The notes beneath the pieces were generated by a model. It saw only the letters and a list, made by a program, of their open reading frames with translations. It had not been told where the DNA came from and ran no database searches. Shown here piece by piece: positions 51,100 to 60,884 of a stretch of 64,000 bases of DNA; within the stretch, counting starts at the first letter, position 1, and each line of letters opens with the position of its first letter. The position numbers and the translations under genes were made by a program. The DNA comes from Ruegeria sp. THAF57 (GTDB lineage: Bacteria > Pseudomonadota > Alphaproteobacteria > Rhodobacterales > Rhodobacteraceae), in assembly GCF_903914075.1 (NCBI RefSeq), contig NZ_CAIWNQ010000008.1, positions 124,001 to 188,000 of the forward strand, given 5' to 3'.

Positions 51100-52032
51100 T
51101 CAGTTTTCAAAACGAGGCATCGCGGCCTTGGGAATGCGCGCGCCATAGTGCCGAATAACTTCACCTGACAGCTTTTGACCCCACGCGATTGCAGCCGCCT
51201 GAGGCTGCCCGCTCAAGCGTGCCGACAGATAACCCGCATTGAACGCATCGCCAGCCCCGGAAGTGTCACGAATTCCTTCGACCTTGGGGGTCTCAGTCGT
51301 CGTTATCTGACCTTCCGCCAGCGCGATCATGGGGGCCGGGCCGTTCTTGACGACAATTTCCGAAATACCTGCCGCCCTCAGCCGTTCAACCGTATGCGCC
51401 GGGGACGCTTCGCCCCATAGACCTTGTTCGTCATCAAAGCTGGGGAATGCGATGTCGGTGATCTGGTTGAATCTGGCGATCGTCTCACGTGTTTCTTCGG
51501 CAGACGTCCAAAGCCGCGGTCGTATGTTCGGATCGAAAGAAACCAAGGCGTTGGCCGAGCGTGCTTCGGCCAGCACATCCCATAAAACCGCGCGTGCTTG
51601 GGCCGATAGAATGGCCAGCGTAATCCCGGACAGATGGATCAGGCCCGCGCCCTTAACCACCTGCTGCAACCAATCGCGATCTTCTGCAAGCAACCGCGCC
51701 GCCGAAGTCTCGCGCCAGTATTGAAAACTACGTTCGACGCCATCCAACTCGATCATATACAAACCCATGGTTCGACCGGTGACCCGGCCTATACCATCCG
51801 TTACCAGACCGTCCTCGTCCAACTGCTGAAGAAACGCGGACGAGACCGTGTCGGTTCCGACCTTCGTGACGAAGCCAATCGACGCCTTCTCGCCAAGCAT
51901 ATGCGCCATATGCCAGGCGGTGTTGAACGTATCCCCGGCAAAGCCGCGCTTGTATGTACCGTCGCCCAGATCGGCCATTTCGATCATGGCTTCACCAATC
52001 GCGACGGCCTTGTTTGACGCGAAACTCAGCAA
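51100..52032 (-). CDS. PfkB-family sugar kinase, 2-keto-3-deoxygluconate kinase-like
   Basis: A 310-residue ribokinase-fold protein. AVAIGEAMIEMADLGDGTYK and RGFAGDTFNTAWHMAHMLG are typical of KdgK. The C-terminal signature DTSGAGDAFNAGYLSARL contains the catalytic Asp. It would phosphorylate 2-keto-3-deoxy-gluconate or a close sugar acid, feeding the Entner-Doudoroff route. The first in-frame ATG is internal; a TTG at 52032 has GGGGAGA seven bases upstream, overlaps the flavoprotein gene end and restores the family N terminus, so I use it. It is the last gene of the long sugar operon. Confidence 0.85.
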   Translation of the reverse strand: MLSFASNKAVAIGEAMIEMADLGDGTYKRGFAGDTFNTAWHMAHMLGEKASIGFVTKVGTDTVSSAFLQQLDEDGLVTDGIGRVTGRTMGLYMIELDGVERSFQYWRETSAARLLAEDRDWLQQVVKGAGLIHLSGITLAILSAQARAVLWDVLAEARSANALVSFDPNIRPRLWTSAEETRETIARFNQITDIAFPSFDDEQGLWGEASPAHTVERLRAAGISEIVVKNGPAPMIALAEGQITTTETPKVEGIRDTSGAGDAFNAGYLSARLSGQPQAAAIAWGQKLSGEVIRHYGARIPKAAMPRFEN

Positions 52033-54110
52033 GGCACCGTCTCCCCATCGTTTTGATCGTAGATGGCCCCGGTTAACCACGCGGGCCAGTCACGTTCGAA
52101 AAAGGTGCGGGCGTCTTGATCAAACCTGCGTATTTTTCGGTGCGTCACGACCATATCCTCGCCGTCCATATGAACGAGAAGTTGTTCGCTTTTGTCTGCG
52201 TCTCGTTCGGATCGAAACCTTACCTCCGGTATCGGACCATGCGCCGCTTGGGGTAGAGCATCCCCGTTTGGATCGCAGATTGCACGCGCCCCACGGCTGC
52301 CGCCGCCCTTGGCAATATAGTGATCCAGCGCCGCCAGCACCGCCTCTGAGGCCAGCGCCATTTGCTGCCATTGCAACACGCGCCCGACCTCGCCGCTGCG
52401 CTTAAACGAGATCCCGTTGCGCCGGATTTGCGCGTTCAGGTCGCTGGCTGCCTTGTGCGCGGCCGATACGTCCTTGGGCGTGCACAGGATGCCGGCGTGA
52501 TCGCTCATGCGGGCCTGAACTTCGGAACGAATATCGGCAGCGTCGCGGGAGCTGTTGGTATTCAGAGTTGCCTCAATCCGGGTCAACGCGCGTTCTGCCA
52601 AGGTTGTGGCGTCCAGTTTCGACGCCTCATGCGCCATCCGGCTGGCCGCGATATGTTCCGCGACACGGGTGCCAAAAACCTGTCCGGCGTTCAAAGCCGA
52701 TCCACCGGGGCGCGTGACGCCGTGGGTGCCTGCGGCCTCTCCCACCGCATAGATCCCGGCGACGTTGGTGCGGCCCCAGATATCCACGGCAATGCCGCCG
52801 TTCATATGCTGGTTGTTCACCGCGAATTCCAGCGGGTCGGTGGTGATGTCCACCTTGTAGCGCTTATACAGCTCGATCGAGAGCGGGTTCATATGGCGCA
52901 GTCGGTCGATTGGCTGATCGTGAACGGCCCCGGCATGTCGCAGGTAGCTGCGCACATCGTCATCCAAACGGTCCAGACTGAACGGCTGATCACCCGGCAC
53001 AGGCAGAAGGTTGCGGTTGAAATCCATGAACACCCGCCGACCCTTTTGGTTTTCCCGCACGATCGCCAGATCGACAAGGCTGGACTGAAAATCCAGCATC
53101 CGCGTGGCGTGGAACGGCCATTGATAGCCCTTGCGGAAGATGTTCGAGGCCATCTCTTGCGTGGTGCGATAGTAGTCAGCCAGAAAGTGATGCTCGGCCC
53201 CGCTGTCATCCACCGAATAGATATGCGGGATCACTTGCACATAGGTGCCCGACAGGTTCCAGGGAAACCCCTCGCGCCGCGTACCGATGCCGAACTGACT
53301 TTCGGTGATGTTGACCAGTTCCAGACCGGCCTCAAGCGCAAGCCCCAAAGTGCCGAAACAGCCATTGGGGAATACGCTGTCGCGGTACAGCTCTCCGGGC
53401 CCTCCGGCCGCGAAGACCAGTGCATTGCAGGTGAACAGCATCAGACCATAGGGGTTTGCGTCAGAACTGGCCTTGGGGCGGATCGCCAACAGGCCAACCA
53501 CGCGGTCATCTTGGGTCAGAACGTTTACGGCCGTCGTATGGTTAAAGAAGGGGATATCCAGCCGGATCGCCTCTGACGCCAGCACCTGCACCATCAATCG
53601 CGAGGTGCGGGGGCCGCAGCTTGTGGCACGCCCGACCTCGTCATGATCCGTCTGGTAACGCAACGTACCGCCCAGCGCATCCTGCGGCAGGGGCAGCCCA
53701 AGATATTGCAGGGATGCCATCGCGCGGATCGAGCCGACGGCTTCGATATAAGCCGTGTCCTCGTCCATTGCCCCGCCTGCCCCAATCGACGCCGCCATAT
53801 CCTGAAAGTCATCGCCATGATCTTTCGTATTTGCCGTGTGCAGAGTCTGCTTGTCAGAACCAGAACAGGCCGAGGTCCCGCCCCACGCGCTTTGGCTAAT
53901 GATGGTCACGTCCACGTCGCGCCTTTTCATCTCGACGGCTGCGCGCAACCCGGCGGCTCCGCTGCCGATCACAAGACCTCCGCAGGCGTGGACCGGAATG
54001 TCATACCCGCCGATCTGGACTGTGTTCGACAATTCCGGTTCCGGCCGCAGGCGCGGCATGGCCACATCGGTCAGCGCATCTAGAATATCCTGAGGGACAG
54101 TGGTGCTCAT
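52026..54110 (-). CDS. Fumarate-reductase/succinate-dehydrogenase-type flavoprotein
   Basis: A 694-residue FAD enzyme. The dinucleotide-binding motif is GLVIGSGAAGLRAAVEMKRR, followed by SQSAWGGTSACSGSDKQT. Later motifs are LVFAAGGPGELY, MNGGIAVDIWGRTNVAGIYA and GEAAGTHGVTRPGGSALN. The C-terminal helical domain is like that of SdhA/FrdA/L-aspartate oxidase. No iron-sulfur partner gene is nearby. Its place between a Gfo/Idh dehydrogenase and a sugar kinase suggests oxidation of a sugar-derived acid or alcohol. Substrate is not deducible. Confidence 0.8.
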   Translation of the reverse strand: MSTTVPQDILDALTDVAMPRLRPEPELSNTVQIGGYDIPVHACGGLVIGSGAAGLRAAVEMKRRDVDVTIISQSAWGGTSACSGSDKQTLHTANTKDHGDDFQDMAASIGAGGAMDEDTAYIEAVGSIRAMASLQYLGLPLPQDALGGTLRYQTDHDEVGRATSCGPRTSRLMVQVLASEAIRLDIPFFNHTTAVNVLTQDDRVVGLLAIRPKASSDANPYGLMLFTCNALVFAAGGPGELYRDSVFPNGCFGTLGLALEAGLELVNITESQFGIGTRREGFPWNLSGTYVQVIPHIYSVDDSGAEHHFLADYYRTTQEMASNIFRKGYQWPFHATRMLDFQSSLVDLAIVRENQKGRRVFMDFNRNLLPVPGDQPFSLDRLDDDVRSYLRHAGAVHDQPIDRLRHMNPLSIELYKRYKVDITTDPLEFAVNNQHMNGGIAVDIWGRTNVAGIYAVGEAAGTHGVTRPGGSALNAGQVFGTRVAEHIAASRMAHEASKLDATTLAERALTRIEATLNTNSSRDAADIRSEVQARMSDHAGILCTPKDVSAAHKAASDLNAQIRRNGISFKRSGEVGRVLQWQQMALASEAVLAALDHYIAKGGGSRGARAICDPNGDALPQAAHGPIPEVRFRSERDADKSEQLLVHMDGEDMVVTHRKIRRFDQDARTFFERDWPAWLTGAIYDQNDGETVPC

Positions 54111-54132
54111 GAAGATCGGTCCTTATGGCGTA

Positions 54133-55296
54133 TCAGTCGATATCGACCCAGCGCTTCAGGCGCGATGATGACATGCAGGCGTCGACGATTTGGCAAATGC
54201 GATGACCCGCATCGAAAGTGGGCCACATCGGTTCGCCTGTGGTGATGGATTTAATGACTTCGGCGGCTTCGATGATTTTGCTTTCGTTATAGCCCAGCCC
54301 AAAATTGGGCAGCGGCAGAAACGCGCCATAAGTGTCGTGCTCGGGACCAACATCAATCTCGCGATAGCCGCGCCGACCGGTCGGATCATCATTAGTGTAG
54401 AATCTCAGACGGCTCAGTTCGTCATAATTGTAAGCCAGACTGCCCTTGGTGCCGTAAACCTCATAGCTTTGCATGAATTTGCGGCCCGTTGCGGTGCGGC
54501 TGAAATCGACCATGCCGCGGGCTCCGTTGGCGAAATGGCACAGGACATTCGCGCCGTCCGGGTTGGTGATGGGCTTCCATTCTTCATTCCCGGTCAGTTC
54601 GGGAACTTCACCAAGGCCGAGACCTTCCACCACCGGGCGTTTGTCGGTCACGACATAAGTGTCCGCGATCAAGGTTGTTACCGGCCCGACCAGAAAATCC
54701 ATGAAGCTGAAGACATGAGAGCCCGTGTCCCCAACAATCCCGGTGGGCGCAAGTTCCCCGTCGGCGCGCCACATATAAGGCGTCTGCGGATTGCCGTACA
54801 TGTCGACATGCTGACAGCCCTTGAACAGGGTAATCTCTCCGATCTCGCCCGCCTCGATAATCTCTTTCGCGCGGTCATGCACCGGGTTGCGGGGAAAGGC
54901 GTGGCCAACGCGGGTGATCACGCCCTTTTCCCGCGCGATCTGGGCCAACTCCAGCGCTTCGGCCGCGGTGTCGGCAAGGGGCTTTTCACAAAACACGTGC
55001 TTGCCCGCCAAGAGCGCAGCCTTGGCCACCTCGTAATGTAGATTGTCAGGCAGGCAGATGTCGATCAGGTCGATCTCAGGGTCGGCCACGGCCTCTTGCC
55101 AAGTCTTCAGAATCTTGGCGTCAGGGGCGCGAAACGCAAGCTCTTGCCCGGCGTTGGGATTCGAGGACACCAGCGCCGTAACACGGGCCGTACCAAAGCT
55201 ATTGCCAAAGAAATGCGGGAAGGTCTGGAACGCCATCGTATGAACGCGGCCCATCCAGCCCGATGCACCCAGAACAGCAACTCTTACCTCAGACAT
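54133..55296 (-). CDS. Gfo/Idh/MocA-family oxidoreductase
   Basis: A 387-residue NAD(P)-dependent dehydrogenase. It has an N-terminal Rossmann fold (VRVAVLGASGWMGRVHTMAF), the EKP motif in HVFCEKPLADTAAEALEL and a C-terminal substrate domain (TGIVGDTGSHVFSFMDFLVG, with the conserved Asp/His pair). Relatives oxidise inositols, pyranosides or 3-keto-glycosides. ATG 55296 has AAAAGGAGA upstream; the frame is open to 55413. It lies in the sugar operon between the LacI gene and the flavoprotein. Confidence 0.92.
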   Translation of the reverse strand: MSEVRVAVLGASGWMGRVHTMAFQTFPHFFGNSFGTARVTALVSSNPNAGQELAFRAPDAKILKTWQEAVADPEIDLIDICLPDNLHYEVAKAALLAGKHVFCEKPLADTAAEALELAQIAREKGVITRVGHAFPRNPVHDRAKEIIEAGEIGEITLFKGCQHVDMYGNPQTPYMWRADGELAPTGIVGDTGSHVFSFMDFLVGPVTTLIADTYVVTDKRPVVEGLGLGEVPELTGNEEWKPITNPDGANVLCHFANGARGMVDFSRTATGRKFMQSYEVYGTKGSLAYNYDELSRLRFYTNDDPTGRRGYREIDVGPEHDTYGAFLPLPNFGLGYNESKIIEAAEVIKSITTGEPMWPTFDAGHRICQIVDACMSSSRLKRWVDID

Positions 55297-55331
55297 GATC
55301 TTCTCCTTTTTCTTCAGCAAGTCTCGCCTGA

Positions 55332-56336
55332 CTAAAGATCGCTTGAGGCGCGCGCGATCAGGCGCACCGGGCTGCGATTCAGGCTGCTGGGTTTCGTTCC
55401 GTTCTTGACCCAATTCAGGATCTGTTCCGCCGTGGACTTGGCAAAGTCGGGAATGTCACAGCAAACTGACGACAAGGGGGGGTGGCTGTCCCTGCTGTCT
55501 TCGATATCGTCAAACCCAACCACACGCAGATCGGTGCCAATTTCGACCCCCAACTGGTGCGACGCAGACATAACGCCCAAAGCCACCAGATCGTTGAAAC
55601 AGATCGCGGCATCCACATCCGGATGGTCGCGCCGCAACTGACCCGCAATGGACTTCCCGAAAGAGCGTGTGGCCTCGCCGGTCAGAACCAAGGGCGGCAA
55701 ACCCTTTTCGTTTAGAATTTCCAGATAGCCGCTCATGCGTTCCTGCGTGACAGGACGCCCTTCCAAACCACCCAGAAAGGCGATGCGTTTGCACCCTTTC
55801 TCTAACAGATGTTCCGTCGCCATACGGCTGCCAAGATGATAATCCGGCGCGAAAAACGGCAGGCTTTGCGCCTGCGCATCAAGGGTTCTGAACACTTGCA
55901 ACGTCGGTGTACCGGACGCAGCAAACAGGGCCAGCGTGTGTTCAACATCGCCATACGCCGGAGAGATCACAAACCCCGAAACCCCATGCTCGGTCAGGGT
56001 CGAGATCATGCTTTTTTGCAGTTCGGGGTCTTCGTCGGTGTTGGCCATGACCGTGGCAAAGCCGTTTCGCGCCAATTCCATCTGGAACAGGGCCGCAAAC
56101 TCGGTGAAAAAGGGGTTGCGCAGATCATTGATCACCAATCCGATCAAACCGGATGACGATGATCGAAGCGTTGCGGCAGAACGGTTGTAGACATAGCCAA
56201 TCTCAGCCATCGCCTTGCGGACGGCGTCGCGCGTTTCAGCCTTGACCGAGTCGCTGCCCTGCAAAACAAGGCTGACAGTCGACTTTGAAACGCCTGCCTG
56301 CTTTGCCACGTCTAAGATCGTTGGTCTCTGGCCCAT
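55332..56336 (-). CDS. LacI-family transcriptional regulator
   Basis: A 334-residue regulator. The N-terminal helix-turn-helix is TILDVAKQAGVSKSTVSLVL, with hinge helix NRSAATLRSSSSGLIGLV, followed by a periplasmic-binding-protein-like sensor (VVGFDDIEDSRDSHPPLSSV). It is embedded in the sugar operon rather than at its head, so it is probably an autoregulated local repressor that responds to the imported sugar or its first product. The likely operator lies upstream of the binding-protein gene, outside the window. Confidence 0.94.
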   Translation of the reverse strand: MGQRPTILDVAKQAGVSKSTVSLVLQGSDSVKAETRDAVRKAMAEIGYVYNRSAATLRSSSSGLIGLVINDLRNPFFTEFAALFQMELARNGFATVMANTDEDPELQKSMISTLTEHGVSGFVISPAYGDVEHTLALFAASGTPTLQVFRTLDAQAQSLPFFAPDYHLGSRMATEHLLEKGCKRIAFLGGLEGRPVTQERMSGYLEILNEKGLPPLVLTGEATRSFGKSIAGQLRRDHPDVDAAICFNDLVALGVMSASHQLGVEIGTDLRVVGFDDIEDSRDSHPPLSSVCCDIPDFAKSTAEQILNWVKNGTKPSSLNRSPVRLIARASSDL

Positions 56337-56375
56337 ATTCTATGTCGCCCTGTTCTGTTTACCCCGAATATTTGC

Positions 56376-56684
56376 CTACACGTTCAAATCCAGCACCAGA
56401 ATGCCGTCAATCCCTCCGACCGCGTTTTCAACAAGCTGACGGCCCAATGCCTTATGCTCGGAATTGTCGGTGTAATTTTGCAGCGCATCCCAGTCGTCAA
56501 AGTCGATGACAAAGCCGTGCATATAGCCCCGCTCAATCTGCTCGGGGCTTTCCGAGCGGCCACCTGTGAAATTCCGCGCGCCGCGCAATTTTTCGGTCAC
56601 GGCGGCCAAACCGTCATAAATGCCCCGGATAGTGTCTTCCGGTACGTCGGGTTTGAATTTGGTCAGTACGATATGTCGGATCAT
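56376..56684 (-). CDS. Dabb (stress-responsive alpha/beta barrel) protein
   Basis: A 102-residue dimeric alpha+beta barrel protein: MIRHIVLTKFKPDVPEDTI, GRSESPEQIERGYMHGFVID, DNSEHKALGRQLVENAVGG. The family includes small enzymes and stress proteins of unclear role that often accompany sugar oxidation genes. It overlaps the GMC dehydrogenase stop by four bases (ATGA), so it is translationally coupled to it. A role in handling a reactive product of that enzyme is inference. Confidence 0.88.
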   Translation of the reverse strand: MIRHIVLTKFKPDVPEDTIRGIYDGLAAVTEKLRGARNFTGGRSESPEQIERGYMHGFVIDFDDWDALQNYTDNSEHKALGRQLVENAVGGIDGILVLDLNV

Positions 56685-58273
56685 GTCGCGTATCCGTTAT
56701 CCTGTTTGATCATGTCTGCCGCTTTTTCACCGATCATGATCGACGGCGCGTTGGTGTTGGACGAGTTCACCGTCGGCATCACCGAGGCATCGGCGACCCG
56801 TAATCGCTCGATCCCGTTGAACCGCAGGCGCGGGTCCAGGACCGCCTGATCGTCGCTCCCCATGCGGCAGGTTCCGGCACAATGGTGCGAGGTTTTGGAG
56901 TGGACGCAGATGAAGTTGAAATAATCTTCGTCGGTACGCACATCCGGCCCCGGCAAACGCTCGGCCAAAACATAGGGTTTCAGCGCGTCCTGCGCCAAAA
57001 TCTGCTGCACCAGCTTCAGGCCACGAATGGACATCTCGCGGTCATAGGGGTCCGACAGGTAATTGGGGTCGATCAAGGGGATATCTGCCGGGTTGTCGCT
57101 GCGCAGCCGGACCGAACCTCGGGACCGTGGCCGCAGATGGCACGCGTTCAGCGTCACACCGCCATTGGGCATCGCCTCGACTCCGGCCTCGATCCCCGTA
57201 CCCAGACCCAGATGCATCTGAATATCGGGCGAACGGGCGTTTTCGTCCGCGTACCAGAACCCGCCAGTCTCAAACAGGCTCGAGGCGACAGGCCCTTTAC
57301 GTGTAAGCAGATATTGCAGACCCGCCAGCGCCGACAGGTGCAGCTTGGCATAGCGGTCATAGGTGTGCGGGCCCGTGACTTCGCAGATCGCATACAGGTC
57401 CAGATGATCTTGAAGGTTCGCGCCCACGTTGGGCTGGTCGAACACGACGTCGATCCCCAGCGCCCTTAACCCGTCCGCCGGGCCAATCCCCGACAGTTGC
57501 AGCAGGCGCGGCGAACCGATCGCGCCCGAGGACAGGATCACCTCTTGATCCGCGGTGATCTTGCTGCCATCGGCCATCTCGACCCCTGTGGCCCGACCAC
57601 CTTCGACGGTGATCCGGCGCACCTGTGCATTGGTCTGGATCGTCAGGTTGGACCGCGACCGCGCGGGCGCAAGAAACGCCATGGCCGAGGATGATCGGCG
57701 CGCGTTGCGCTGGGTTAGCTGATAATAACCTGCCCCGTCCTGCCTTTCCCCGTTCACATCAGTGGTTTTAGGAATGCCCACCTGCCCAGCGGCCTCGATA
57801 AATGCATCACAGATCGGCAGCGGCGCGGCGGGCATCGAAACGCCCAACGGACCGCCCTGACCGTGAAATTCCCCGCCATAGGTATCGTTGTCTTCGGACT
57901 TCTTGAAATAGGGCAGAACGTCCTTGTAGCCCCACCCTTCGCACCCCATCTGACGCCATTCGTCATAATCCTGCGCCGCGCCCCGCGTATAGATCTGCGC
58001 ATTGATGGCCGAGCCGCCGCCGATCACCTTGGCCTGAGTGTAGGTGAAAACCTTGTCCTGCATCGAGCGTTGCGGAACCGTGCTCCACCCCCAAGACCCG
58101 ATGCCTTTGGTCATCTTGGCAAACCCTGCAGGAAGGTGAAACAGGGGGTTGCGGTCGCCACCGCCGGCCTCAAGCAGCAGAACGCGCGCGTCGGGGTTTT
58201 CCGACAGGCGGGCGGCGATGGCTGATCCGGCCGAACCGCCTCCGATAACAATAAAGTCGTAACCAGCAGTCAT
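56681..58273 (-). CDS. GMC oxidoreductase 1 (choline dehydrogenase-like)
   Basis: A 530-residue FAD enzyme of the glucose-methanol-choline family. FAD binding: DFIVIGGGSAGSAIAARLSE. GMC signatures are KVIGGGSAINAQIYTRG and SSGAIGSPRLLQLSGIGP. Active-site motif: SHHCAGTCRMG, with NTNAPSIMIGEKAADM at the end. It oxidises an alcohol or sugar hydroxyl. ATG 58273 overlaps the upstream stop (ATGA); ATG 58282 has AGGAAAGAGA upstream and is an alternative that adds three residues. Choline itself is not implied, because no betaine genes are present and the operon is for a sugar. Confidence 0.9.
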   Translation of the reverse strand: MTAGYDFIVIGGGSAGSAIAARLSENPDARVLLLEAGGGDRNPLFHLPAGFAKMTKGIGSWGWSTVPQRSMQDKVFTYTQAKVIGGGSAINAQIYTRGAAQDYDEWRQMGCEGWGYKDVLPYFKKSEDNDTYGGEFHGQGGPLGVSMPAAPLPICDAFIEAAGQVGIPKTTDVNGERQDGAGYYQLTQRNARRSSSAMAFLAPARSRSNLTIQTNAQVRRITVEGGRATGVEMADGSKITADQEVILSSGAIGSPRLLQLSGIGPADGLRALGIDVVFDQPNVGANLQDHLDLYAICEVTGPHTYDRYAKLHLSALAGLQYLLTRKGPVASSLFETGGFWYADENARSPDIQMHLGLGTGIEAGVEAMPNGGVTLNACHLRPRSRGSVRLRSDNPADIPLIDPNYLSDPYDREMSIRGLKLVQQILAQDALKPYVLAERLPGPDVRTDEDYFNFICVHSKTSHHCAGTCRMGSDDQAVLDPRLRFNGIERLRVADASVMPTVNSSNTNAPSIMIGEKAADMIKQDNGYAT

Positions 58274-59766
58274 GCGGCCCATTCTCTTTCCTGGATGTGG
58301 CGTCCGGCACGAAAGGCCAGCGCCGCGATGGTCAATGCGGGGTTCACAGCGGCCGAGGTCGGCAGGACCGAGGCGTCGACGATGAACAGGTTCGGGTGAT
58401 CGTGGCTGCGGCAGAACGTGTCCACCACACTTGTGGCCGGGTCCGCGCCCATCCGTGCGGTGCCGCATTGATGCGACGGGGTGCGACGGTCAAAGGGCCT
58501 GGACAAAACAACGGGAAAACCGGCCTTACGAAGCTTGCGCTTCAGCACGCGCACCAGCTCCGAATGCGCGTCCCAGTTTGACCGCTGCCAGTCCAGCCTG
58601 ATCTGCCCATCCTTCAGCGTCACGCGACTGTCGGGGTTGGGCAGGTCCTCGGACATGGCGTAGAAATCGAAACTGCGGTCCGCAATCAAGGTGGAAATCC
58701 AATCCGGCAAAGGCGTCGTCGCCGCAAGGATCGGGCCGGTGATCTTGCCCAGCATCTGGATATTACCCAGCGGTGCCCCGCCCTGACCGTTTGTCAGGTA
58801 ATAATCATTCACCATCAGGGTTTTCTGATAGACCGACCTGTTGCGACGCAGCGGATGTAAGGCCAGCACGGCCGAGCAGTTGTGGTTCATAAAGTTCCGC
58901 CCCACCTGGTCCGAACGATTGGCCAGACCCGAAGGGCGCGAAGCATCCGCCGAAGCCAACAACAAAGATGCGGTCTGAACCGCGCCCGCCGCCAGCACCA
59001 CAACCGACGCGGTCAGAGTTTCCTGCCCGCCATCCACCTCAACCACTACCCCGCTCACGCTACCATCCACTTCTGCAACAAGTCGCAGCGCACGGGCGTT
59101 GGTCTTCAGGGCCACGTTTTCATGTTTCAGCGCCTCGGCCAGTCCGCAGGTTTCGGCATCCATCTTGCCGCCGCACGTGTTGGGAAAAGCGTCCCACGTT
59201 GTGTCGCCTCCGGCCAGCCATCTGTCCAGATCCAGACCCAGCGGGATGGTGGACGGCGACAGGCCAACGGACCGGAGCCGTACAAACAAATCCTGTATAT
59301 CCGGCTCATGCGCCACCGGACCGAACGGGTAAGCGCCGGAATGCGGTGGCTCGGTCGGGTCTTGGCTGGGATCACCACGTACGCAATACAGGTCTTCGGC
59401 GGCCTGATAATCCGGTTCCAGATCATCATACGTGACCGGCCAGCCCGGTGTCGTACCGTCGCGGTGCCGCATTGGGGCAAAGTCTTCGGCCCGGTACCGG
59501 ATCAAGGCCGCGCCGTAGAATTTCGAATTGCCGCCGACAAAGTAATAGTTTCCGGGATTGAACGGCTGATCATGTCCGTCCAACCAGGTTTCATCAGGAC
59601 GAAACACGCCATCACCAAAGATCGCTTTTGCATCCCGGTCCTGCGCAGACGGTTCTAACCTGTCGCCGCGCTCAAGGATCAGGATGCGGCGACCGGACGG
59701 GGCCAACGCAGCCGCAAGGGTCGCGCCGCCCATGCCGGACCCGATTATGAGGATGTCGGGTTGCAT
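58270..59766 (-). CDS. GMC oxidoreductase 2 (sugar dehydrogenase-like)
   Basis: A 498-residue FAD enzyme of another GMC branch, related to periplasmic gluconate/sugar dehydrogenases and glucoside 3-dehydrogenases. FAD site: ILIIGSGMGGATLAAALAPS. Other features are NYYFVGGNSKFYGAALIRYR, a cysteine pair in NTCGGKMDAETCG, the catalytic motif HQCGTARMG and the C-terminal NPALTIAALAFRAGRHI. No signal peptide is present. It starts on the stop codon of the transporter ATPase gene (TAATG). Oxidation of the imported sugar at a ring carbon is a likely but unproven role. Confidence 0.88.
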   Translation of the reverse strand: MQPDILIIGSGMGGATLAAALAPSGRRILILERGDRLEPSAQDRDAKAIFGDGVFRPDETWLDGHDQPFNPGNYYFVGGNSKFYGAALIRYRAEDFAPMRHRDGTTPGWPVTYDDLEPDYQAAEDLYCVRGDPSQDPTEPPHSGAYPFGPVAHEPDIQDLFVRLRSVGLSPSTIPLGLDLDRWLAGGDTTWDAFPNTCGGKMDAETCGLAEALKHENVALKTNARALRLVAEVDGSVSGVVVEVDGGQETLTASVVVLAAGAVQTASLLLASADASRPSGLANRSDQVGRNFMNHNCSAVLALHPLRRNRSVYQKTLMVNDYYLTNGQGGAPLGNIQMLGKITGPILAATTPLPDWISTLIADRSFDFYAMSEDLPNPDSRVTLKDGQIRLDWQRSNWDAHSELVRVLKRKLRKAGFPVVLSRPFDRRTPSHQCGTARMGADPATSVVDTFCRSHDHPNLFIVDASVLPTSAAVNPALTIAALAFRAGRHIQEREWAA

Positions 59767-60878
59767 TACCCCTGAATGCGGTTCTCGGTTTCAGGATCGA
59801 AGGCCACAGCCTTTTCCATGTTCACAGCGAAGGTGAAATCCTGCCCCGGCGCAACCTCTGCATCCGAGCGCATCCGCGCAATCACATCGCGCCCGCCCAA
59901 TTGCATTGAGACAAATGTGTCTGACCCGGCCGGCTCGGTCACTACGATCCGGTTGGTCATTGTCGCAATGTTCGAGGATTTTCGATCCGCGCCATCCATA
60001 TCCGTGATGGTCTCGGGCCGTATGCCCAACAGGATGTCACGCCCGTCCCAATGGGACAGGTTGTCCTGACTGAAGGGCAGTTGCGCCATCGACCCGTCAA
60101 ACAAGGCGACTTCGGCGTGGGGCCGCCCGTTCAACATCACCACCTTTGCAGGCAGCACGTTCATCGCGGGCGAGCCCATGAAGGTCGCCACAAAGATATT
60201 GGCGGGGGTGTCATAGATCTCTTGCGGGGTGCCCAGTTGCTGCACGTAGCCGCCATTCATCACGGCGATACGGCTGGACAGGGTCATCGCCTCGATCTGG
60301 TCGTGGGTCACGTAGACGATGGTGGTGCCAAGGTTCTGGTGCAGCTTCTTGATCTCGGTCCGCATGTCCACGCGCAGCTTTGCGTCAAGGTTGGACAAGG
60401 GTTCGTCGAACAGAAACACATCCGGCTCACGCACCAGGGCCCGCCCCATGGCCACGCGCTGCCGCTGACCGCCCGAAAGCTGCCCCGGCTTGCGGTCCAG
60501 CAACTGTTCGATCTGCAACAGCTTGGCGACCTCGGCCATGGCCTTTTCTCGCTCGGGCTTGGGGACACCGTGCATCTCAAGTCCAAAGGTGATGTTCTGG
60601 CCCACGGTCATGTTGGGGTACAGCGCGTAGCTTTGGAACACCATGGCGATGTTGCGGTTTGACGGGTGCACCCCGTTCATCACCTGATCCTTGATGCGGA
60701 TCTCACCGCTGGTGATCTCTTCCAACCCTGCAATCATGTTCAGCAAGGTGGACTTGCCACAGCCCGAGGGCCCGACCAGAACGAGGAACTCTCCTTCCTG
60801 CACCGAGATGTCGACCTTGTGCAGCACTTCAACCGAGCCGTATGACTTGGTCGCGTTGTCGATATCGAGAAAGCCCAT
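59766..60878 (-). CDS. Carbohydrate (CUT1) ABC transporter ATP-binding protein
   Basis: A 370-residue UgpC/MalK-type ATPase: Walker A GPSGCGKST, signature LSGGQRQRVAMGRALV, Walker B DVFLFDEPLSNLDAK, and a C-terminal regulatory OB-like domain (ILLGIRPETITDM). It energises import by the two permeases encoded just upstream. A six-base gap separates it from the permease gene. Confidence 0.96.
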   Translation of the reverse strand: MGFLDIDNATKSYGSVEVLHKVDISVQEGEFLVLVGPSGCGKSTLLNMIAGLEEITSGEIRIKDQVMNGVHPSNRNIAMVFQSYALYPNMTVGQNITFGLEMHGVPKPEREKAMAEVAKLLQIEQLLDRKPGQLSGGQRQRVAMGRALVREPDVFLFDEPLSNLDAKLRVDMRTEIKKLHQNLGTTIVYVTHDQIEAMTLSSRIAVMNGGYVQQLGTPQEIYDTPANIFVATFMGSPAMNVLPAKVVMLNGRPHAEVALFDGSMAQLPFSQDNLSHWDGRDILLGIRPETITDMDGADRKSSNIATMTNRIVVTEPAGSDTFVSMQLGGRDVIARMRSDAEVAPGQDFTFAVNMEKAVAFDPETENRIQG

Positions 60879-60884
60879 GACGCC

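Noticed and set aside
56681..58273. Choline dehydrogenase (betA) proper
   Set aside because: The sequence is GMC family, but there is no betaine aldehyde dehydrogenase, BetI or choline transporter nearby; the operon context is sugar uptake.
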